Positions 46,722 to 56,778 of a stretch of DNA of 64,000 bases are shown here, in pieces. Under the pieces are notes generated by a model. It saw only the letters and a program-made list of their open reading frames with translations. It made no database searches and had not been told where the DNA came from. Each line of letters begins with the position of its first letter. Position 1 is the first letter of the stretch. The stretch lies in NCBI GenBank assembly GCA_030603385.1, contig JAUVXW010000020.1:1-64000 (forward strand), written 5' to 3'. The stretch comes from Promethearchaeota archaeon (GTDB lineage Archaea; Asgardarchaeota; Lokiarchaeia; Sigyniarchaeales; SOKP01). Both the position numbers and the translations under genes were made by a program.

Positions 46722-48968
46722 TTAAATATCCATTAAGTTGGGTATTGTAGAATCGTATAATCTCTTGATCTTCACTAGGTCGAGTTTAAATTGTTTTGAT
46801 TTAATTCCACTAATTATAATTTCTGGTTTTGAAATTAGTATACCAATTTTTTTAATATCTATCTTAAATTGTGTAGCAAGATCAACTATAAGATCATGAT
46901 CTTTTGGATTTGTTTCAATAACAAATCTGCCAACTGTTTCACTAAACAGAAATTCATCATCTCTTAATTTTTTGTCATAACAATTAGTAAAATCAAGATT
47001 TGCTCCTAATTTATTTTTAAAACACATCTCTGCAATTGTGATTACAACACCACCTTTATTTACATCGTGATTTGCTTTCACAAGATTTCGATTATATAAT
47101 TCAAAAAGAAATTCCCATATGGCTTTTATTTTCTCTTCATCTACAGTTGGAGGAACACCACCTTCAATATTATGGATGACAGAATGGTATTCTGATCCTC
47201 CTAATTCCGCTTTAGTTTCTCCTATTAGGAAAATATCATTACCTACATCTTTAAAAGGAAGAGTTATAATGTTTTTTTCGCCTTCTATGATACCCACTAT
47301 CATAATCATAGGTGTCGCTTTAATTGCAGTTTTTTTAACTTCATCTTCATTATAAAATGATACATTGCCACCTACAATTGGAATCTTAAAAGTTCTGCAA
47401 AAGTCATTCATACCGTCTACAGCTTTAGAAAAATACCAAAATGATTCAGGTATTTCAGGATTCCCAAAGTTACAACAATTTACCATTGCCATGGGCTTTG
47501 CTCCATTTGCTATAACATTCCCGCATTCTTCAACTAGAGCTCCTTTAGCACCTTCATAAGGGTCTAAATAACAATGTTTTGAATTCACACCTACACTTGC
47601 AGCAATAAATTTATCGGTACCTATTATTCTAAGAATACCTGAATCTCCTTCGCCACATTTTACAACAGACCGAATTCCAACTTCATGATCGTATTGACGG
47701 TAAACCCATTCTTTACTACAGATGTTTTCTGAAGCAATTAATTTATAAATAATTTCATCTAAACCTAAAGAAGGTTTAGGTGTTTTTTGAGATAATAAGT
47801 CCTCTAAATAATCTGGTTTTTTTTCTTCCCGTTTAAAAGTTGGGGACTCTGAAAGAGCTTTTGCCGGCATGTTTACAACCAAATTTTCTTCATCAAATAC
47901 TTTAAGTACTTTTGAATCATCTGTTCTACCGATAACAGCAAACGCCATTTCATATTTTCTAAATACATCAAGAACGGTATCTAGCCCTTCAGGTTTAACA
48001 ATAAAAGCCATTCGTTCTTGTGATTCAGAGAGCATTATTTCATAAGAGGTCATTCCTGGTTCTCTTGTAAATACTTTTCTTAAATCTACCTCTGCTCCTG
48101 TATTTCCATCACCAGTTAATTCGCTTGTTGCACAAGTTAACCCTCCTCCTCCAAGATCTTTTAATCCTCTTACAAAACCAGTCTTTACTGCCTCCAATGT
48201 TGATTCAATAATCATCTTTTTGGTAAATGGATCACCAATCTGAACTGCGGGCCTATCTGCTTCTGACATTTCTGTTAGAGTGCGAGAAGCAAAAGTTACC
48301 CCATGTATTCCGTCTCTTCCTGTGGATCCACCCATTAAAATTAAGTAATCACCCGGAATGTATGCCCTACTTGGCGCATGCTCAAAATCCTCAATTGTTC
48401 CTAATCCTATGCAAGCTACATTAACAAGGCAATTACTTTCAAAACTATCATCAAATTCAACTTCACCCCCAATTGTAGGAATCCCCGTACAATTTCCATA
48501 ATCTGCTATTCCTTTTACAACATATTTAAATAACCATTGTGAATGTGGATTGTTTTTTAATTTACCAAATCTTAAGGGATCTAATAATGCGATTGGGCGC
48601 ACTCCCATACAAAGTATGTCCCTGATGATACCGCCGATGCCCGTAGCAGCTCCGTGATAAGGTTCAATTGCAGAAGGATGGTTATGAGACTCAATTCGAA
48701 ATGCTAGAGCATATCCATCACCGATATCAATTACTCCCGCATCTTGACCCGGACCAGCTAAAACATAATTATAATTTTCTTCAGCATTTTCAAATAATTT
48801 CAATTTTGGGCGGGATGATTTATAGGAACAATGTTCGGACCACATCACATCAAAGGCACCAAGCTCAGTAATACTTGGCTCCCTCCCCAATAACTCCTTT
48901 ACTTTTTCAAACTCTCCTTCAGTCATCTCTATGTTTGCTTCTTTTCCATTCAATTCTACCTTAGTCAT
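46722..48968 (-). CDS. purL: Phosphoribosylformylglycinamidine synthase subunit PurL
   Basis: The 748-residue synthetase subunit makes FGAM from FGAR, ATP and ammonia supplied by PurQ, in step four of purine synthesis. It has the N-terminal motif MWSEHCSYKSSRPKL, SHNHPSAIEPYHGAATGIGGIIRDI, GDPFTKKMIIE and GGVVITIAEMC. The length matches the small PurL of bacteria and archaea that pairs with PurQ and PurS. It overlaps purQ by one base and is the last gene of the purS-purQ-purL unit. Confidence 0.96.
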   Translation of the reverse strand: MTKVELNGKEANIEMTEGEFEKVKELLGREPSITELGAFDVMWSEHCSYKSSRPKLKLFENAEENYNYVLAGPGQDAGVIDIGDGYALAFRIESHNHPSAIEPYHGAATGIGGIIRDILCMGVRPIALLDPLRFGKLKNNPHSQWLFKYVVKGIADYGNCTGIPTIGGEVEFDDSFESNCLVNVACIGLGTIEDFEHAPSRAYIPGDYLILMGGSTGRDGIHGVTFASRTLTEMSEADRPAVQIGDPFTKKMIIESTLEAVKTGFVRGLKDLGGGGLTCATSELTGDGNTGAEVDLRKVFTREPGMTSYEIMLSESQERMAFIVKPEGLDTVLDVFRKYEMAFAVIGRTDDSKVLKVFDEENLVVNMPAKALSESPTFKREEKKPDYLEDLLSQKTPKPSLGLDEIIYKLIASENICSKEWVYRQYDHEVGIRSVVKCGEGDSGILRIIGTDKFIAASVGVNSKHCYLDPYEGAKGALVEECGNVIANGAKPMAMVNCCNFGNPEIPESFWYFSKAVDGMNDFCRTFKIPIVGGNVSFYNEDEVKKTAIKATPMIMIVGIIEGEKNIITLPFKDVGNDIFLIGETKAELGGSEYHSVIHNIEGGVPPTVDEEKIKAIWEFLFELYNRNLVKANHDVNKGGVVITIAEMCFKNKLGANLDFTNCYDKKLRDDEFLFSETVGRFVIETNPKDHDLIVDLATQFKIDIKKIGILISKPEIIISGIKSKQFKLDLVKIKRLYDSTIPNLMDI

Positions 48969-49678
48969 TAGGAGATCCTCCGAGTTATAAATTCAACTAT
49001 AGATTCAAAAAATAATTTTCCATGAATAGTTCTTTTTGGGCTCAAAATTGCTTCTGATGCCCGTTCGGGGTGAGGCATTAACCCGATGCAGTTTTGTTCT
49101 AAATTACTAATTCCTGCAATATTTTCTAATGAACCATTAGGATTTGCCGCTTCTGTTAATTCTCCTACTTCAGTAGAATATCTAAATATAATTTGATTGT
49201 TCTCTTCTAACTCATTCAGATTATCAATATAATAACGTCCCTCACCATGGGCGATAGGGAAAGCAAGCACATCACCCACATTCATTTTATTTGTACATGC
49301 TGTTTTATTATTTTCTACTTTAAGATTCACCCATTTACAAATAAACTTAAGAGATTCATTTCGCAATAATGCACCTGGAAGAAATTGGGCTTCTGTTAAA
49401 ATCTGGAACCCATTACAAATACCTATTACAGGTCTTCCATCTTTGAGCATTATTCTTGCTTCATCTATTGCGGGGCTATGGGCAGCAATTATCCCCGCTC
49501 TTAAATAATCTCCGAATGCAAATCCTCCTGGTAAAATAACTCCATCAAATTTGGATTCCTTAAAATGATTATGCCACACTAAATCTGCCTTGACATTAAT
49601 TACATTATTTAATACATGAATTGCATCTAAATCACAGTTAGCAGCGGGAAATTTTATTACGGCTATTTTAATATTCAT
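48968..49678 (-). CDS. purQ: Phosphoribosylformylglycinamidine synthase, glutaminase subunit PurQ
   Basis: The 236-residue class I amidotransferase hydrolyses glutamine for PurL. The nucleophile motif is VIGICNGFQIL near residues 84-94 (Cys nucleophile), GGFAFGDYLRAG precedes it, and the catalytic His and Glu are in MPHPERAS near the C-terminus. The start overlaps the purS stop by four bases. Confidence 0.96.
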   Translation of the reverse strand: MNIKIAVIKFPAANCDLDAIHVLNNVINVKADLVWHNHFKESKFDGVILPGGFAFGDYLRAGIIAAHSPAIDEARIMLKDGRPVIGICNGFQILTEAQFLPGALLRNESLKFICKWVNLKVENNKTACTNKMNVGDVLAFPIAHGEGRYYIDNLNELEENNQIIFRYSTEVGELTEAANPNGSLENIAGISNLEQNCIGLMPHPERASEAILSPKRTIHGKLFFESIVEFITRRIS

Positions 49679-49944
49679 GATTTGGATACTTTTAAAATAG
49701 TTAAATTTTGAGTAATGGGGTTGAATATTCTTAATTTATTACACATATCTTCAATAATTTCTTTTGCTTTTACTTCATTTTCAGCAGAAATATGAATTCG
49801 AAGATACTGACCACTACGTACATTTGAAATCATATCATAACCTTTTTTGGATAGGAGATCTCGTTTTATAGTTGCGCCAACAGGATCTCTCGCCATTTCT
49901 TTGTTAGTCATGATGATTTCGACTATAAAATTAGCTTGCATCAT
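49675..49944 (-). CDS. purS: Phosphoribosylformylglycinamidine synthase, PurS subunit
   Basis: A small structural subunit of 89 residues that joins PurL and PurQ. It has the family pattern FIVEIIMTNKEMARDPVGATIKRDLL and a C-terminal helix (EIIEDMCNKL) followed by beta. I use the first of two adjacent ATG codons (49944; the second is 49941); TTG at 49950 would add two residues. It overlaps purQ. Confidence 0.92.
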   Translation of the reverse strand: MMQANFIVEIIMTNKEMARDPVGATIKRDLLSKKGYDMISNVRSGQYLRIHISAENEVKAKEIIEDMCNKLRIFNPITQNLTILKVSKS

Positions 49945-50226
49945 TCTCAAGAATAAATTAGTAAATTTTTTTTCTTTTTAAGTGAAATAAATTCTAGGCA
50001 ATCCATTTATGAAAAGAGAGGTTGTATATACTATTATTAATTCTTATTAACTTAAAAATAATTGCCTTCGACAAAAACGGCTAGAACACATTTGCTTTCA
50101 CTCTTTTTTGAGCTATTACCTTAAGCAAATCCTAAAACATTAAAGAACGACATATGGAAGTAGAAGAACTTTATTTTAATCTTATAAAAGGATTTTCTCA
50201 GACTTTTATTATAAAGAAGTAAAAAT

Positions 50227-50430
50227 TTACATGTACCCTAAGCTAGTAATTACAGCAAGTACTAAAGCTAAAAGACCGAATAGTAAACTTTGTGAACTAC
50301 GCTTAGGCAATTCATTTCCTTTTAAATCTTTATACCGATTATTTTCATAATTTTTAATATCAAGCATTATAAAGATAAAGCTGAGTAAAAATAGTGCAAA
50401 ACCAAGAAATAAAAGAATTAAAGTTAACAT
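50227..50430 (-). CDS. Small membrane protein, 67 aa
   Basis: Two hydrophobic helices (residues 2-23 and 48-66) with a charged loop DIKNYENNRYKDLKGNELPKRS between. It lies between purC and purS on the same strand. No known family. It may be unrelated to purines. Confidence 0.55.
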   Translation of the reverse strand: MLTLILLFLGFALFLLSFIFIMLDIKNYENNRYKDLKGNELPKRSSQSLLFGLLALVLAVITSLGYM

Positions 50431-50476
50431 AATACAATTAAATACTATTATTTATTATTTAAAGTTTTCTTAAATT

Positions 50477-51454
50477 CTATAAATAGTTAGTTTCCTTTAA
50501 ATTTTCAAGGATCCTTTGATTTACATCTGCAACTTCTGCTTTAAAATCCGATCCCGTAATTTTTTTATAACTTCTCATATATCTCGTTGCTAATTCTATT
50601 TTAATATCCTCTGATATAGGAGGTATTTCTTCGTCAGGCTTAATATCAGGAAAGATTTTCGGATATGTGTCCATAAGCCATCCTCTAAATATTTCTTTAT
50701 CTAAAATATCGGGCTCCTCATCTTTTTCAAAAAACTCTTCATATGATTCCAAGATCCAAAATCTTGACGAGTCTTGAGTATGAATTTCATCAATGACCAT
50801 TAATTCTCCATCTTTTAATCCAAATTCATATTTAGTATCAACCATGATAATTCCATTTTTCTTACAATACTCTTGACCATATTTGAATAACTTTAATGCA
50901 GCTTCTTCCATTTCTTCATAGATTTCTTTTCCTACCATGTTCTCTCTTATAATCTGTTCTTTAGAGATGTAGATATCATGGCCACTTTCAGCTTTCGTTG
51001 AGGGAGTGACTAAAACCTCATCTAATTTTTGATTTTTTTTTAAACCTTTCGGTATTATTATCCCTGAAGTAGGTTCACCCTTTAAATAATTACGCCAAGC
51101 AGTACCAGTAATATATGCTCTTACGATTATTTCAACTGTAAGAGTCTGACATTGATGAACGACCGAAACACTTGGGTCTGGTACTTCAATAATATGGTTT
51201 CTTACAAGATCTTTAGTTTTTTCAAACCAAAAGGAAGAGATCTTGTTCAACATCTGACCCTTGAAAGGAATGGTAGTAATAACACGATCAAACGCACTTA
51301 ATCTATCAGTGGCAATTATTATCCTTTTATCCTCTTTAATGTAATTATCACGGACTTTTCCCCGATACAAATTTCCTAATTGTTTGAAATTAGTTTCCTT
51401 TAATGTATAGTCAAGTTGCCGTCTAATTATTTCTTCAATATCTTCTATCACCAT
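50477..51454 (-). CDS. purC: Phosphoribosylaminoimidazole-succinocarboxamide synthase
   Basis: The 325-residue SAICAR synthetase joins aspartate to CAIR with ATP. It contains LYRGKVRDNY near residue 28, RIIIATDRLSAFDRV, IEVPDPSVSVVHQCQTLTVEIIVRAYITG, GIIMVDTKYEFGL and VIDEIHTQDSSRFW. The form of about 300 residues is the longer version known from some bacteria and from yeast-like enzymes. It is the first gene of the purine group and is followed by a small membrane protein. Confidence 0.95.
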   Translation of the reverse strand: MVIEDIEEIIRRQLDYTLKETNFKQLGNLYRGKVRDNYIKEDKRIIIATDRLSAFDRVITTIPFKGQMLNKISSFWFEKTKDLVRNHIIEVPDPSVSVVHQCQTLTVEIIVRAYITGTAWRNYLKGEPTSGIIIPKGLKKNQKLDEVLVTPSTKAESGHDIYISKEQIIRENMVGKEIYEEMEEAALKLFKYGQEYCKKNGIIMVDTKYEFGLKDGELMVIDEIHTQDSSRFWILESYEEFFEKDEEPDILDKEIFRGWLMDTYPKIFPDIKPDEEIPPISEDIKIELATRYMRSYKKITGSDFKAEVADVNQRILENLKETNYL

Positions 51455-51547
51455 GATTTTTAATAAATGAAAAAACCATAAAACTAATTATTATTAAAGA
51501 GATATTATTTCATTTTGTCTAATTTAACAATTCTTCATTAAGTTATA

Positions 51548-52084
51548 TTATATATCTTTCATTGTATCTGGTCCAAAAAAACTCTTTTTCTGCTTATATG
51601 AATAATACTTTAGAAGCTTTAGTATCTCTCTTTTGTTAGAAGAATGAAATTTATGAAGTTGAATAGTACGAAGCAATTGTCCTTTACATGAAAAAGTTAT
51701 TTCAGGAAAGACATCAAAACCATAATGAACCGTAAACCTTCTACGCTTATAAATTTTATTTACTAAAACTCCGGTAATATCCAACCAGCTAATTTTAAAC
51801 CAAGGTCCTGGGGGAATAAAGATTTCAATTTTTTTATCTGATATATAAAACTTGCAAAATTTAGTCCTATGCTTCTTCTCATAATGAAAAATTAAAATAC
51901 CAATGATTATAACTACAGCGAACATAGGAATTATTAAATATTTATTAGGCGGTTCCGCTTGAAATAGAGTGGATATAGTAATAAGTAAAGAAAACGATAT
52001 ACAACATCCAGAATATACAGCTGTACAACCCTTGGGTGTGAGTTTATCTACTATTTCAACTCTATTTGAATTTATCTCACTCAA
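51548..52084 (-). CDS. Membrane protein with two N-terminal helices and a PH-like domain, tentative
   Basis: A 178-residue protein. Two hydrophobic helices (about residues 22-40 and 48-65) are followed by KKHRTKFCKFYISDKKIEIFIPPGPWFKISWLDI, which alternates strands as in bacterial PH-like (YdbT-type) domains. A CysCys pair precedes helix 1. The C-terminal tail is Lys-rich and ends PDTMKDI. The PH-like reading is from pattern only. Confidence 0.5.
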   Translation of the reverse strand: MSEINSNRVEIVDKLTPKGCTAVYSGCCISFSLLITISTLFQAEPPNKYLIIPMFAVVIIIGILIFHYEKKHRTKFCKFYISDKKIEIFIPPGPWFKISWLDITGVLVNKIYKRRRFTVHYGFDVFPEITFSCKGQLLRTIQLHKFHSSNKREILKLLKYYSYKQKKSFFGPDTMKDI

Positions 52085-52172
52085 TTTTTTAAACTTTTTT
52101 CTTGATTTCTTAAATTAAGGATATTATCCTATGGCTAAAAATCTTTTTTGTCAATTAAGAAAATAAAGTGAT

Positions 52173-52649
52173 TCAGTCCACATCTACAGAAATCCCACAT
52201 TTATTGCATCTTTTTGTGCCCCGAAACAATTGATTATCACATTCAGGACAGTGGTATCTTTTTTCTTCTTCTGCAACCCACTTTTCTGTCCCTATTTCTT
52301 TCCACCTTGGAATTGCTCTTAACATTACCTTTTTTCCAACAGGTATTGGAAAATTTTCTATAAATTTACACGGAAAATCATCACATTGATAGCATCCATC
52401 TATTCCTTTACTCTTTATACAATCTCTTATAGGACATAATCGGCAATATCCAAATATATCTTCTTGGTTTTCAGAAAGACACCCTCCACATTTAACATCC
52501 TCTACTGTTTTTGAAAACGGTTGATATACCTTTACAAGACGTTCTTTAAATTTCAGATTATTATCTCTATGAGCAATATAAATAGCACAAACACCACAAT
52601 ATAATCCACATGGAGCTAAGAGTTCTTTCTTTATATTAACCACACTCAT
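52173..52649 (-). CDS. DUF3795 protein with C-terminal zinc ribbon
   Basis: A 158-residue Cys-rich protein. LLAPCGLYCGVCAIYIAHRDN at the start is the DUF3795 signature, then CGGCLSE, CRLCPIRDC and GCYQCDDFPCKFIENFP follow. The last 25 residues form a zinc ribbon (HCPECDNQLFRGTKRCNKCG). DUF3795 is widespread in anaerobic archaea and bacteria and probably binds metal. No function is established. The gene is 11 bases downstream of the MazG-like gene, in the same direction. Confidence 0.88.
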   Translation of the reverse strand: MSVVNIKKELLAPCGLYCGVCAIYIAHRDNNLKFKERLVKVYQPFSKTVEDVKCGGCLSENQEDIFGYCRLCPIRDCIKSKGIDGCYQCDDFPCKFIENFPIPVGKKVMLRAIPRWKEIGTEKWVAEEEKRYHCPECDNQLFRGTKRCNKCGISVDVD

Positions 52650-52660
52650 CTTTACTTTTT

Positions 52661-53035
52661 TTACTTTTTATAATATATTCCGTTATTAAATTCTTTAGTA
52701 TTATATTTTTTATTATTTTTTTCCATTTTTTTTTCAAACGCTTGGCTTAAATCCAAATCCAACAAATTAATGAGACTAATTAAATATATAAAAACGTCTG
52801 CAATTTCATCAGAAATATTTGTTAGAAGTTTCTTATCATTCCATATATCTTCCTTTCTATAATCTTTAAAAAGTAATAATTGAGAAAGTTCACCAGCTTC
52901 ACAATTTATTGCTTGTACTAGATTTTTTGGGGTGTGGTATTTAATCCAATTACGTTTATTAACAAACATTTTTACATTTTCTTTAAATAATGAAATTGGT
53001 GTATTTGAATCGTTCAGTTCAGAAATATCATTCAT
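52661..53035 (-). CDS. MazG-like nucleotide pyrophosphohydrolase (dCTPP-type)
   Basis: A 124-residue all-helical protein with the MazG metal-binding pattern: INCEAGELSQLLL (ExxE) near residue 46 and ISDEIADVFIYLISLINLL (ExxD) near residues 75-90. RNWIKYHTPKNLVQAI before the first motif is typical of dCTPP1/RS21-C6-type enzymes. Such enzymes remove modified nucleoside triphosphates. The DUF3795 gene follows. Confidence 0.88.
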   Translation of the reverse strand: MNDISELNDSNTPISLFKENVKMFVNKRNWIKYHTPKNLVQAINCEAGELSQLLLFKDYRKEDIWNDKKLLTNISDEIADVFIYLISLINLLDLDLSQAFEKKMEKNNKKYNTKEFNNGIYYKK

Positions 53036-53081
53036 AATTTTTCAATAATATGTGATTAAACAAACCTATGTGTTATATTCA

Positions 53082-53903
53082 CTAAAGATCTCTAATAAAC
53101 TCACATATTAAACCATTAATAACATCTTTTCTTTGAGCAGGGGCAAAATGACCTGCCATATCAATGATTTTTAGGGTTGAATTAGGAATTTTTTTATGTA
53201 ACTCTTCAGACATTTGTTCAGGAGCAAAATTGTCTAACCTTCCTCCTATTATCAGAGTTGGACAACTGATATGTGAAGGATCATACTCATTTATCTCATT
53301 TATCATAGTAAAGATTTGATCTTCAATTCTCATATATAATTCGTCTTTGGTTAAATTAATTCCTGCTAAAGAATCTGATAGAGCAGTAATTATGTAAGGG
53401 ATGGTTTTATCTAAGATTTTCTCAATGGAATTCGCTACAACATCCAAAAAATTCATACGAATGAAGTAAGGGAGTAAATTATAGAATATATTTCTAATTA
53501 CATTGTCTATTATAATATATCCTGAATTCATCAAGATAAGGAATCTAATCTTATCCGGATGTTTCATTGTAAATAATTGCCCTATCATCCCACCAACAAG
53601 AGAGTGACCAATTATACCAAATTTTTTATCTACTCTTAAATAGCTTAGGAGATCCTCTAAATCCCTAATAATGTCGTATCTTAGATTTTTTGAAAGATTT
53701 AATTCCTTAGGATGATCACTCCTTCCATGCCCTAATGCATCAAAAGCAATTATACGATAATTTTCTTTTAACATTTTTATTTGTGATTTAAAGAATGAAG
53801 CAGATGAGGCAAATCCATGTAGTAAAATGATGCTAGAATCTGAATCTGGGTTGATGTTCTCGTAATATAGATTATAACCTTCTTGGCTTTTGAAGTAAGG
53901 CAT
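53082..53903 (-). CDS. Alpha/beta-hydrolase fold protein
   Basis: A 273-residue hydrolase without signal peptide. The oxyanion motif is ILLHGFASSASFF near residues 26-38, DALGHGRSDHP, the nucleophile elbow is GHSLVG near residues 98-103, acid residue in IIGGRLDNFAP, and the catalytic His in DMAGHFAP near residue 254. The family includes esterases and thioesterases. The substrate is unknown. Confidence 0.87.
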   Translation of the reverse strand: MPYFKSQEGYNLYYENINPDSDSSIILLHGFASSASFFKSQIKMLKENYRIIAFDALGHGRSDHPKELNLSKNLRYDIIRDLEDLLSYLRVDKKFGIIGHSLVGGMIGQLFTMKHPDKIRFLILMNSGYIIIDNVIRNIFYNLLPYFIRMNFLDVVANSIEKILDKTIPYIITALSDSLAGINLTKDELYMRIEDQIFTMINEINEYDPSHISCPTLIIGGRLDNFAPEQMSEELHKKIPNSTLKIIDMAGHFAPAQRKDVINGLICEFIRDL

Positions 53904-54014
53904 GGATCTAAGATATTATTATATTATATAATTTTTGAAATAAAGGAATCAAAAAATACTTTTCTAAAATAGAAAGAAAGTTAACAAAAGTGAAAATAAA
54001 CTATAAAAAAAAAA

Positions 54015-55475
54015 TTATAAGTCTTTTGTGACTCTTTTTTTCTCATGAAGTTCTAATAGGGTTGGCATAAAAATCCTATTTAATTTCTTGTAAATCTTAA
54101 CATTTTGTTTAATAGGTTCCTTAGTGTCAATAAACCTCACCATATTATCAACAGCCGTTTCAAGATTATCGTATTTCTTTGTACCATAAAAGCCTAATAT
54201 TGCGGCACCCATTGCAGCACCATCTTTTACTTCAGGTATAAGGATTTTTTTTGTTGTTATATCTGCTAGGATTTGTGCCCATAATGGACTATTCATAGCC
54301 CCTCCGTCTGCTCTAACTTCTGAGACTTTTGCACCACCCATTGCTTCCAACATTTGGAGGTACATTTGAGCACTTAAAGCTGCAGACTCCATAATTGCTC
54401 GAATCATATGACCCCTCGAGTGATTCCATCCTAGACCATGAATCGTACCCTTTCTAAACATATATAATGGTATAAAAAGTAATCCTTCACTACCAGGTGG
54501 AATCGTTGACGCTTCGTTTGCTAAGATATCATACACATTGATCTGTTTCTCATAGCTCTCTTTAATTTGCAATTGAGAAAAATTGTCTTTAAACCACTTC
54601 ATAGCTGTTCCTGTTCCTGGCATTGCGCCTTCAATAGTCCATTTTCCCTTGATGGGTATAGGGAAAGAAAAAATAGGAACATCTCCAGCAGGCTTAATAG
54701 GCCTGTTAGTAACATAATCAACGAAAGTTCCAGTCCCTGTAGTAATTTTAACTTGACCTTCTTCAATAACTCCTAATCCTAATGCAGCACATTGTTGATC
54801 CCCACTTCCCATAACCACGGGGATATTATTTGGCAGACTTAATTCTCTTGCGGCCGAGATAGAAAGTTCACCAACAACCTCTCCAGGGGGGTGTAGCTCA
54901 GGCCATAAATCAATGGGGATATTGAAACGCTCGGACAATCCCTCATCCCACTTCAACGTTTCTAAATTAAGAATTCCGAAAGTTCCATTAGTATAATCTG
55001 TTATGAATACATCACATAATTTATTATAGATGATTGTATCTCCGTAAGCAATTTTAGATATTTTTTCATAAACTTCTGGTTTATTTTCTTTCAACCATAC
55101 AATCTTAGGTAATGATCTTCTAGTTCCTCCATCTTGTTCAACCCATTCTTTAGCACTCGGTTCCCCTCTATCATCCATCCATGTTATGGCTGGATGTAGA
55201 GGATTCCCTTTATCGTCTATAAAGGTTAATGTCTCTCTAAGAGATGCTACTGAAATACCTACGATATCATTAGTATTGACTTTCTGTGAAACGTAATTAC
55301 AAGTTTTTTTTATGGCATTCCACCAGATAAGCGGATCTTGTTCTGAAATCCCTACTGGTTGTTTAGGGATTTGATATTCTTCATAATCTCTTGCCATTTC
55401 TTTTCCATTGATATCAAAAACAATAGTTCTAGTACCAGTTGTTCCAACATCAAAAACACATATTAAATCGCTCAT
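54015..55475 (-). CDS. FGGY-family carbohydrate kinase (glycerol kinase-like)
   Basis: A 486-residue kinase. DVGTTGTRTIVFD near residues 8-20 and PAITWMDDRG near 75-85 are the two family marks, together with GSGDQQCAALGLGVIEEGQVKITTGTGTF and GLGWNHSRGHMIRAIMESAALSA and ADGGAMNSPLWAQILADI for the nucleotide side. It resembles glycerol kinase more than xylulokinase in layout, but the substrate remains open. It is the last gene of a tight operon with the iron-sulfur protein (38 bases apart) and the AGPS-like oxidase, which suggests glycerol- or ether-lipid-type substrates. Confidence 0.88.
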   Translation of the reverse strand: MSDLICVFDVGTTGTRTIVFDINGKEMARDYEEYQIPKQPVGISEQDPLIWWNAIKKTCNYVSQKVNTNDIVGISVASLRETLTFIDDKGNPLHPAITWMDDRGEPSAKEWVEQDGGTRRSLPKIVWLKENKPEVYEKISKIAYGDTIIYNKLCDVFITDYTNGTFGILNLETLKWDEGLSERFNIPIDLWPELHPPGEVVGELSISAARELSLPNNIPVVMGSGDQQCAALGLGVIEEGQVKITTGTGTFVDYVTNRPIKPAGDVPIFSFPIPIKGKWTIEGAMPGTGTAMKWFKDNFSQLQIKESYEKQINVYDILANEASTIPPGSEGLLFIPLYMFRKGTIHGLGWNHSRGHMIRAIMESAALSAQMYLQMLEAMGGAKVSEVRADGGAMNSPLWAQILADITTKKILIPEVKDGAAMGAAILGFYGTKKYDNLETAVDNMVRFIDTKEPIKQNVKIYKKLNRIFMPTLLELHEKKRVTKDL

Positions 55476-55512
55476 AATACGACTCTTTCCAAACTTTTTA
55501 ATTTGATATTTT

Positions 55513-56778
55513 TTATAGTACTTTTAATAATATTTCAGATATATCTAATATATTATATTTCTCTTTTTCTGTTTCTTTCAAACCGTATGCTAAGCCTAGC
55601 TCACAGAGAGGACATGCTGATATGAATATATTTACTCCTGTCTCTTTTAATTCATTAACTCGATTCTGAGCTTGTTTAATAGCTAAGTCTCTATCTGCCC
55701 AATGAGCTGTACCACTCCAACCACAACAGTGAGTGTTTTCTTTCTTATAAATTGTTTCGACGAGTTCTAAACCTTGAATTTTACTAAGGATATTCCTTAT
55801 TGATTCAGTATCATTTAAGTTTCTTGAAATCAAACATGGATCATGTATCGTTATTTTCTTATATTCTTCCGGAATGCTTTTAGTAATTTTTATCCTTTCC
55901 TCATTAATTAGTTTCATAAAATATTGAGTAGTATGTATAATCTCTTTTTCAATTTTAATTCCAGCTTTCTCAAATCTCTCCTTTAAGGTTAAAATACAAC
56001 CTGGACAGTCTGATATAATAATTTTAGCTCCTGTAGATTCAATAAGTTCTTTGTTTTTATTAGCAAATTCTATAGCAGTTTCCATATCTCTTATATTGAA
56101 AGCAGGTCCTCCACAACATATTTTTTTATCTAAATTAGTTGAAAATTTAATTCCAGCAGTCTTTAAAATTTCTATGTTTGCTTTTATAACTTCTGGGAAT
56201 TTCATTGATTCACAACCAATATAATAAAACACATCATCCTTTCCCTTTGTCTCAATGTTCTCAATTCCCTTTTCTTTGTAAGTTTCAAAAATGTTGTATC
56301 CTTCTATTGTATTTGAATTCTTTAATTTCTCGATTTGTTCTTTACAGAAATCTGGCATGAATCCTTTAGCATTAATATCATCTCGTACTGTTTCTAACAA
56401 GGAAACAACAGAAAAATCAAATGGGCACCATACTTTACATGTTTCTTCATTTGTACATTTATACATAAGATCTACAAAGTCAGAATCAGCATAATCAATC
56501 TTTCCTATGGTGAGATAATACCCAATTCTTGTTTTATAAGCAGGGCTCATAGTCTCAGTTAGTGCTGCTTGTAGTGTCCCACAATCAAATCTACACATAT
56601 TAGGGCAAAGCATGCATTTTATCAGATTATCTACATCAGCTTTAAAATCTCCTTTAGGAAAGAAATTCTTCTTTCTTTGCCTAAAATTTTTCATTAGCGT
56701 AGATCTGGTTTCTCTATCAGCCTTTTGAAGTAACGGAACCATCCATTTATATTTGTTTAATGTCTCTTCTATGCCCAT
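55513..56778 (-). CDS. CCG-domain iron-sulfur oxidoreductase subunit (GlcF/HdrD-like)
   Basis: The 421-residue protein begins with a ferredoxin region (CMLCPNMCRFDC, then CTNEETCKVWCP, residues 56-120) and carries two CCG domains (CCGGPAFNIRD near residue 225, CCGWSGTAHWADRD near 355). These give iron-sulfur sites that pass electrons from a flavin partner to a membrane or soluble acceptor, as in GlcF, GlpC and HdrB/D. It lies immediately after the AGPS-like oxidase stop and just before the kinase, so the three genes act together. Confidence 0.9.
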   Translation of the reverse strand: MGIEETLNKYKWMVPLLQKADRETRSTLMKNFRQRKKNFFPKGDFKADVDNLIKCMLCPNMCRFDCGTLQAALTETMSPAYKTRIGYYLTIGKIDYADSDFVDLMYKCTNEETCKVWCPFDFSVVSLLETVRDDINAKGFMPDFCKEQIEKLKNSNTIEGYNIFETYKEKGIENIETKGKDDVFYYIGCESMKFPEVIKANIEILKTAGIKFSTNLDKKICCGGPAFNIRDMETAIEFANKNKELIESTGAKIIISDCPGCILTLKERFEKAGIKIEKEIIHTTQYFMKLINEERIKITKSIPEEYKKITIHDPCLISRNLNDTESIRNILSKIQGLELVETIYKKENTHCCGWSGTAHWADRDLAIKQAQNRVNELKETGVNIFISACPLCELGLAYGLKETEKEKYNILDISEILLKVL